Source: Mycobacterium saskatchewanense
GTDB taxonomy: Bacteria; Actinomycetota; Actinomycetes; Mycobacteriales; Mycobacteriaceae
Assembly: GCF_010729105.1 (NCBI RefSeq)
Contig: NZ_AP022573.1
Location: 1,488,001-1,552,000 of the forward strand
Direction: 5' to 3'
Length of the DNA stretch: 64,000 nucleotides
How positions within the stretch are numbered: position 1 is the stretch's first letter; each line of letters begins with the position of its first letter. The notes beneath the pieces are model-generated. The model did not search any database and was not told where the DNA came from. It worked only from the letters and a program-made list of their open reading frames with translations. Below, in pieces: positions 60,137 to 64,000 of this stretch. Made by a program: the position numbers and the translations under genes.

Positions 60137-62650
60137 ATGCGGAGCGAGGCGTCTGCCCTTCCGGCCTCCCCGTTGACGGTGCTGGTCGGGTCGGCGCGGT
60201 ACGTCTTTGTGCCCGGCCGCGACGTGCTCGTGGGTTATGGCCCGCCGTGCGACATCCCGTTGGAGCGGCTGGGCTACGCGGGCATGCGGCCGCCGGCGCC
60301 CCGCGTCGAGATGGTGCTGCGGTTCACCGGAAGCCACTGGGTGGCCGTCGACCGGGGTCCCCTCGGCATGTTCGTCAACGGCGCACGGGTGCCGACCGTC
60401 GACATCGCCCACGGGCAGGTGGTCAGCATCGGTGATCCGCAGCGCGGCCCGCGGCTGGTCTTCCAGCTCGGCGCCGCGGCGGCCCCACCGGGGCGGCCCC
60501 CGGCGCCCCCGCAGCGCCCCCCGTACCCGCCGCCACCGCGCGTCGCGCCGCCGCCCCCGGCACCCCCGCGGCAACCGCCGCGGTATCCTCCCCCGCCTCC
60601 CCCGCCGGTTCCCGGCCAGGCGCCGCGGGGCCGCCCGGACGCTCCCGACGGCCCGGACCTTCGGGCCCCGACGGAGCGCGGCACCGAGCACATCCGGGTT
60701 CCCCCGCCGCCGTCCCAGCGCGCCGCCCAACCGGCACCGGCGGGAGCCCCACCCGTTGCGCCTGCGCCACCCGATCCGCAGCCCGCCGCCCCGCCCGAAG
60801 AGCCGCCCGCGGCCGCCGTCGATGAGCCGAAGGGGCAGGGCCTGATCGAACGGATGGTCACGCGGAAGTTCCGCGTCGCGCGGCCGTCCTTCCGCACCGA
60901 GGAGGGCAGCTCCACCTACCGCCTGCCGCTGCGGCCGGGAGCGCGGACCCTCGGGGTCGCCGCGCACGGGCTGGGGCTCACGCTGGACGGCCACGAGGTC
61001 CTCTCGAACATCTCGTTCACCGCACGCCCCGCCAGCTTCACGGCGGTGACCGGACCGTCGGCGGCGCGGAACTCGGCGCTGCTGGCGCTGCTGTCCGGCG
61101 CCCGGTCCGACGGCACCGGCCAGGTCACCGTCGACGGCCACGACGTGCACGCCGAACCGGAGTCCATGCGCACGCGGATCGGGATCGTGACGCGTGACGA
61201 GTGCGTTCACGCCCGGCTTACCGTCGAGCGGGCCCTCAGTTATGCCGCCGAGCTGCGCCTGCCGCCGGAAACATCGCCGGAGCACCGGAAGCGCGTGGTC
61301 AACCAGGTGCTCGAGGAGCTTGACCTGACGGAACACCGGGCCACGCGGATCACCAAGCTGCCGCCGGAGGTGCGCCGGTGTGCGTCGATGGCGGTCGAGC
61401 TCATCACCAGGCCGACGCTGCTCGTCGTCGACGACCCGGGCGCCGGGTTGGACGCCGCACAGCAGAACCACGTGATGAGCGTCCTGCGCCGCCAGGCCGA
61501 CATCGGCTGCGTCGTCGTGGTGTCCTTGTCGCCGCAGTCGGCGCTGGGTGACCTCAACATGTGCGACCAGGTCTTGGTCCTGACCGCCGCCGGCGCCCCG
61601 GCCTTCCTCGGGACACCGCTGCAGGTCGAATCCGCGATGGGCACCAATGACTGGGCGGAGATCCTCGCGCGGGTCAGCGTCGATCCCGGTGGCGCCCACC
61701 GCGCGTACCTCGCAGGGCAGCAAGCCCCCGCCGAGCCTCCAGAGGCCGCCGAACCGTGGCCGCCGCCTACCGCGCTGCCGATCAAGCGACAGATCGCCAT
61801 GCTGACCCGCCGGCAGATCCGCCTGCTTTTCGTGGACCGGGTCTATTTTCTGTTCTGGGCGGTCCTGCCGTTCCTCCTCGCGGCGCTGGCCGTGCTCATC
61901 CCCGGGGATTCCGGCCTGGACCGGCCCACGCCGAGCAGCGACAACCCCCACGAAGCCGTCGAGATCCTGGCCGCCCTCAACATCGCCGCGGTCATTCTCG
62001 GCACGGCGCTGACCATCCGTGTCGTGGTCGCCGAGCGGCACGTGTTCCGCCGCGAGCAGGCCGTCGGGCTGTCGGCCTCCGCCTACCTGGCGGCGAAGGC
62101 CGCCGTGTTCAGCGTCGCCGCCGCGATCCTGACGGCGATCGTGTTCGTCGTGCTGGTCGCGGTCAAAGGCGGCCCGGTGCACGGCGCGGTCCTGCTGCAC
62201 AACGCGACCTTCGAGCTGTACGTGAGCGCGGCCGTCACGGCCATAGTCTCGGCCATGGTGGGGCTCGCGCTGTCGACGCTCGGCAAGTCGCTGCGGGAGG
62301 TGCTGCCGCTGTCCGTGCCCGTCGTGCTGGCGTCGCTGTTGTTCGACGGCTGCCTGGTCCCGCTGGTGAGCAAGTGGGGGTTCCAGCAGGTCTCGTGGTT
62401 CGTCCCGGCCCAGTGGGGCTTCGCCGCCTCGGCGTCCACGGTCGACCTGCGCCGGGTCGACGCGCTGGCCGCCAACGCCGAGATGTGGGCGCACTACAGC
62501 GGTTGGTGGGTGTTCGACATGATCATGCTGGTGCTCTTCGGCGCGGTCGCGTCCGGCGTGGTGCTGTACCGGCTGCGGCCGCCCAGACGCGCGACCGGCT
62601 CCCCGTCACTGCATCGCGAACAGCAGAAACTGAGTGATCTGAGCGGGTGA
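60137..62650 (+). CDS. FHA/ABC transporter homologue with degenerate ATPase and FHA motifs
   Basis: 837 residues from the ATG at 60137 (AGAGGTGG upstream; ATG at 60119 possible). Layout is that of the Rv1747 family: N-terminal FHA-like domain (about 10-110), a proline-rich linker (about 110-240), an ABC ATPase (about 265-500) and an ABC-2 membrane domain with six helices (about 540-820). Nearly all catalytic residues are gone. Walker A reads GPSAARNSA (Asn312 replaces lysine), the signature reads LPPEV instead of LSGGQ, Walker B ends DDPG instead of DEP, and the H-loop lacks histidine. The FHA part reads VGYGPPCDI where GR is expected and lacks the S-x-x-H. It may need an active partner or act as a scaffold. 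Confidence 0.82.
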   Translation: MRSEASALPASPLTVLVGSARYVFVPGRDVLVGYGPPCDIPLERLGYAGMRPPAPRVEMVLRFTGSHWVAVDRGPLGMFVNGARVPTVDIAHGQVVSIGDPQRGPRLVFQLGAAAAPPGRPPAPPQRPPYPPPPRVAPPPPAPPRQPPRYPPPPPPPVPGQAPRGRPDAPDGPDLRAPTERGTEHIRVPPPPSQRAAQPAPAGAPPVAPAPPDPQPAAPPEEPPAAAVDEPKGQGLIERMVTRKFRVARPSFRTEEGSSTYRLPLRPGARTLGVAAHGLGLTLDGHEVLSNISFTARPASFTAVTGPSAARNSALLALLSGARSDGTGQVTVDGHDVHAEPESMRTRIGIVTRDECVHARLTVERALSYAAELRLPPETSPEHRKRVVNQVLEELDLTEHRATRITKLPPEVRRCASMAVELITRPTLLVVDDPGAGLDAAQQNHVMSVLRRQADIGCVVVVSLSPQSALGDLNMCDQVLVLTAAGAPAFLGTPLQVESAMGTNDWAEILARVSVDPGGAHRAYLAGQQAPAEPPEAAEPWPPPTALPIKRQIAMLTRRQIRLLFVDRVYFLFWAVLPFLLAALAVLIPGDSGLDRPTPSSDNPHEAVEILAALNIAAVILGTALTIRVVVAERHVFRREQAVGLSASAYLAAKAAVFSVAAAILTAIVFVVLVAVKGGPVHGAVLLHNATFELYVSAAVTAIVSAMVGLALSTLGKSLREVLPLSVPVVLASLLFDGCLVPLVSKWGFQQVSWFVPAQWGFAASASTVDLRRVDALAANAEMWAHYSGWWVFDMIMLVLFGAVASGVVLYRLRPPRRATGSPSLHREQQKLSDLSG

Positions 62651-63751
62651 GAAGTTGTTGTCGGTGACCAGCACCACCGACTGGCGGCCGTCGGGCAGTT
62701 TGGGGCCCAGGGTGATGCCCTCGACGTTGTCGGTGGGGTTGCCGGGCGTCCCCAGCCCGGGCGTCGCGCCGAGGTCGGCAGCCAACGATTTGCTCATCGG
62801 GGTCAGCACCGCGTGCTGCAGCGACGGCACGGCCGAGACGTCGGTCGCCGCGCCGAGGTCGGCGCGGTAGATCCGGACGTACGGGGGCACCGAGTCGGAC
62901 CGCTCCAGCACCAGGAACGTCGTGTCGGACAACGCGACGAGATCGGAGACCCCGTTGAGGTCGGCGGGCGGCGGCGGGGGCGCCATCGGGTAGGCGTACT
63001 GCGCGGTCTCCATGCCGGTGGCGGCGTCGAACTTCGTGACCCTGGTCAGCACCTGGTGGCCGTCGTCGGTGGCCGGGCCGTCGTTGTAGCCGGGGTCCTC
63101 CATCGCGGCGAACACCCACCGCCCGTCGGGCGTCAGCGTCAGCCCCTCCAACGCCCGGTTGCGGCGCGGCCCGGTGGGCTGCGCCGACATGGCGAGGTTC
63201 GGCGGCAGCGCGAACTGGCCCAGGTAGGCGCCGTCGAGCCCGGCGATCCTGACCCACGGGTCCTGCAGGACCGGTCCCGCGGTGATCCGTTCGCCCTCCG
63301 AGGACCAATACAGGCGCTGGCGCCCCGGGTCGAAGGCGATGCCTTCCGGGTCCGGCGGAATGACGGGCGGCGTGGCGTTCAGCTCCAGCGGCCGGAAGGG
63401 CTGACCGGACTGATCCAGCAGCGGACGGGTGCTTGTGAACGTGACCTTGTCGATTCCCTTGAGGGACAACGACAGCTGCACGGTGTAGAAGCGGGCCGGG
63501 CTCTTCTGGGAGCGGTCGTCGCTGATCACGTAGTAGAGCTGGCTGCCGGCGTCGTAGCTGATCGCCGACAGCCCGCCGACGATCGTATTCTCGAAGGTGG
63601 CGCCGAACGGCACCTGCGACTGACCGAGATAGGCCAGCAGCGGGGGCGGAACGGGGCGATGGCGCGCCGGGGAGCATGCGGCCGCGAGGAACAGCCAGCC
63701 GGCCGCCACCAGGCGGCCCGCCATTTGGCCGCCGCGTCGCCACCGACCCAT
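62606..63751 (-). CDS. Phytase-like esterase-domain lipoprotein
   Basis: 381 residues (an ATG at 63724 is also possible). Lipobox LAAAC near residue 25 marks an exported lipoprotein. The body is an esterase-like/phytase-type beta-propeller: GGLSAISYDAGSQLYYVISD, PDPEGIAFDPGRQRLYWSSE, RALEGLTLTPDGRWVFAAME, DNVEGITLGPKLPDG. The repeated EGI/EGL-then-D pattern is the Ca-binding signature of the family. Convergent with, and overlapping by 45 bases, the FHA/ABC gene end. Substrate not known. Confidence 0.85.
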   Translation of the reverse strand: MGRWRRGGQMAGRLVAAGWLFLAAACSPARHRPVPPPLLAYLGQSQVPFGATFENTIVGGLSAISYDAGSQLYYVISDDRSQKSPARFYTVQLSLSLKGIDKVTFTSTRPLLDQSGQPFRPLELNATPPVIPPDPEGIAFDPGRQRLYWSSEGERITAGPVLQDPWVRIAGLDGAYLGQFALPPNLAMSAQPTGPRRNRALEGLTLTPDGRWVFAAMEDPGYNDGPATDDGHQVLTRVTKFDAATGMETAQYAYPMAPPPPPADLNGVSDLVALSDTTFLVLERSDSVPPYVRIYRADLGAATDVSAVPSLQHAVLTPMSKSLAADLGATPGLGTPGNPTDNVEGITLGPKLPDGRQSVVLVTDNNFSPAQITQFLLFAMQ

Positions 63752-63830
63752 ACCCGAACGTTATCGGGCGGCTCTGGCGATTTCATCGGCGTTGTTCCCG
63801 GCGACACCGACGGCGGGTTACGGTCGAATT

Positions 63831-64000
63831 ATGGCGCCAGAGACGAAGAGCACTGCCGAACATCTGCGCGACGCGTTGGACGGGCGTTGGCGCGACGTGA
63901 AGAACCAGCTGCGGGCCACGATGAGCGAGGACCTGTTCCGCCCGCACTACACTCCGAACACGGTGATCGCCCGGACCAAGGTGGCCGAGCAGATGCGGAT
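63831..64000 (+). CDS. N-terminal fragment, probably acyl-CoA dehydrogenase/oxidase-like
   Basis: About 56 residues before the window ends: TAEHLRDALDGRWRDVKNQL, RATMSEDLFRPHYTPNTVIA, RTKVAEQMR. The helical start and the ARTKVAEQMR run resemble N-termini of long acyl-CoA dehydrogenase or oxidase proteins, but too little is visible for a firm call. It starts 79 bases after the divergent lipoprotein gene. Confidence 0.45.
   Translation, partial: MAPETKSTAEHLRDALDGRWRDVKNQLRATMSEDLFRPHYTPNTVIARTKVAEQMR

Noticed and set aside
59915..62494. 859-residue frame antisense to the FHA/ABC gene
   Set aside because: Arginine/histidine/glutamine-rich composition without any domain; it exists because the sense strand is very GC-rich at third positions.
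1..64000. CRISPR array or rRNA genes
   Set aside because: No regularly spaced 25-40 base repeats with unique spacers and no rRNA-like stretches were noticed anywhere.

Overview
The window reads as chromosome of a slow-growing non-tuberculous mycobacterium. It is GC-rich and carries a PPE-type LipY lipase, an MmpS/MmpL pair, an MTB12-like secreted antigen, a DesA3-type desaturase and a Ddn-like deazaflavin protein. It also holds a block (43.0-60.0 kb) that, from memory, follows M. tuberculosis gene order Rv2314c-Rv2327: tldD/pmbA, uspABC, universal stress protein, rocE, rocD, an amidinohydrolase, a Lrp-type regulator, an ECF-type transporter and a MarR regulator. No species can be assigned from sequence reading alone.

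Layout. 0-7.3 kb: a MerR-controlled minus-strand run (VIT/vWA/DUF4349 membrane protein, a small unknown protein, a GAF protein), a lysine-rich histone-H1-like protein, PPE-LipY and a small secreted protein. 7.6-20.6 kb: a large LuxR-type ATPase regulator, then a catabolic region. This region has a hydroxyacyl-CoA dehydrogenase with an acetoacetate decarboxylase, followed by a LysR gene divergent from MaoC-CitE-FadE-CoA transferase. That set resembles an itaconate/C5-dicarboxylate degradation module. MmpS/MmpL follow. 20.7-32.2 kb: GntR and an orphan sigma region-4 protein, GH6 cellulase, DesA3, TPM protein, tRNA-Cys, oxidoreductases, YchJ, small proteins, MTB12-like antigen, TetR/SDR and neighbours.

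32.49-40.77 kb: a genomic island inserted at the 3' half of tRNA-Met(CAT). The 38-bp att duplication is visible at both ends with one mismatch. Cargo: an AbiEi antitoxin with an autoregulatory-type inverted repeat, a frameshifted AbiEii toxin remnant, and an AT-rich three-gene operon (DUF262 protein, HEPN-motif protein, DNA methyltransferase) that is a candidate undescribed defence system. The distal part is a nest of dead mobile DNA: an IS256-family element whose transposase is split by an internally deleted IS110-family element, abutting a beheaded tyrosine integrase. The island looks immobilised while its cargo genes stay open.

40.8-64.0 kb: small secreted protein, Ddn-like and AhpD-like proteins, TldD/PmbA, the UspABC sugar importer, the arginine/ornithine unit with an unbroken rocD, a sulfatase plus SRPBCC pair, the ECF-type transporter and MarR. 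Next comes an FHA/ABC transporter homologue in which every nucleotide-binding motif I can locate is degenerate. A phytase-like lipoprotein and a truncated gene end the window. Boundaries, families and motifs were read by eye; synteny statements come from general knowledge and were not searched.
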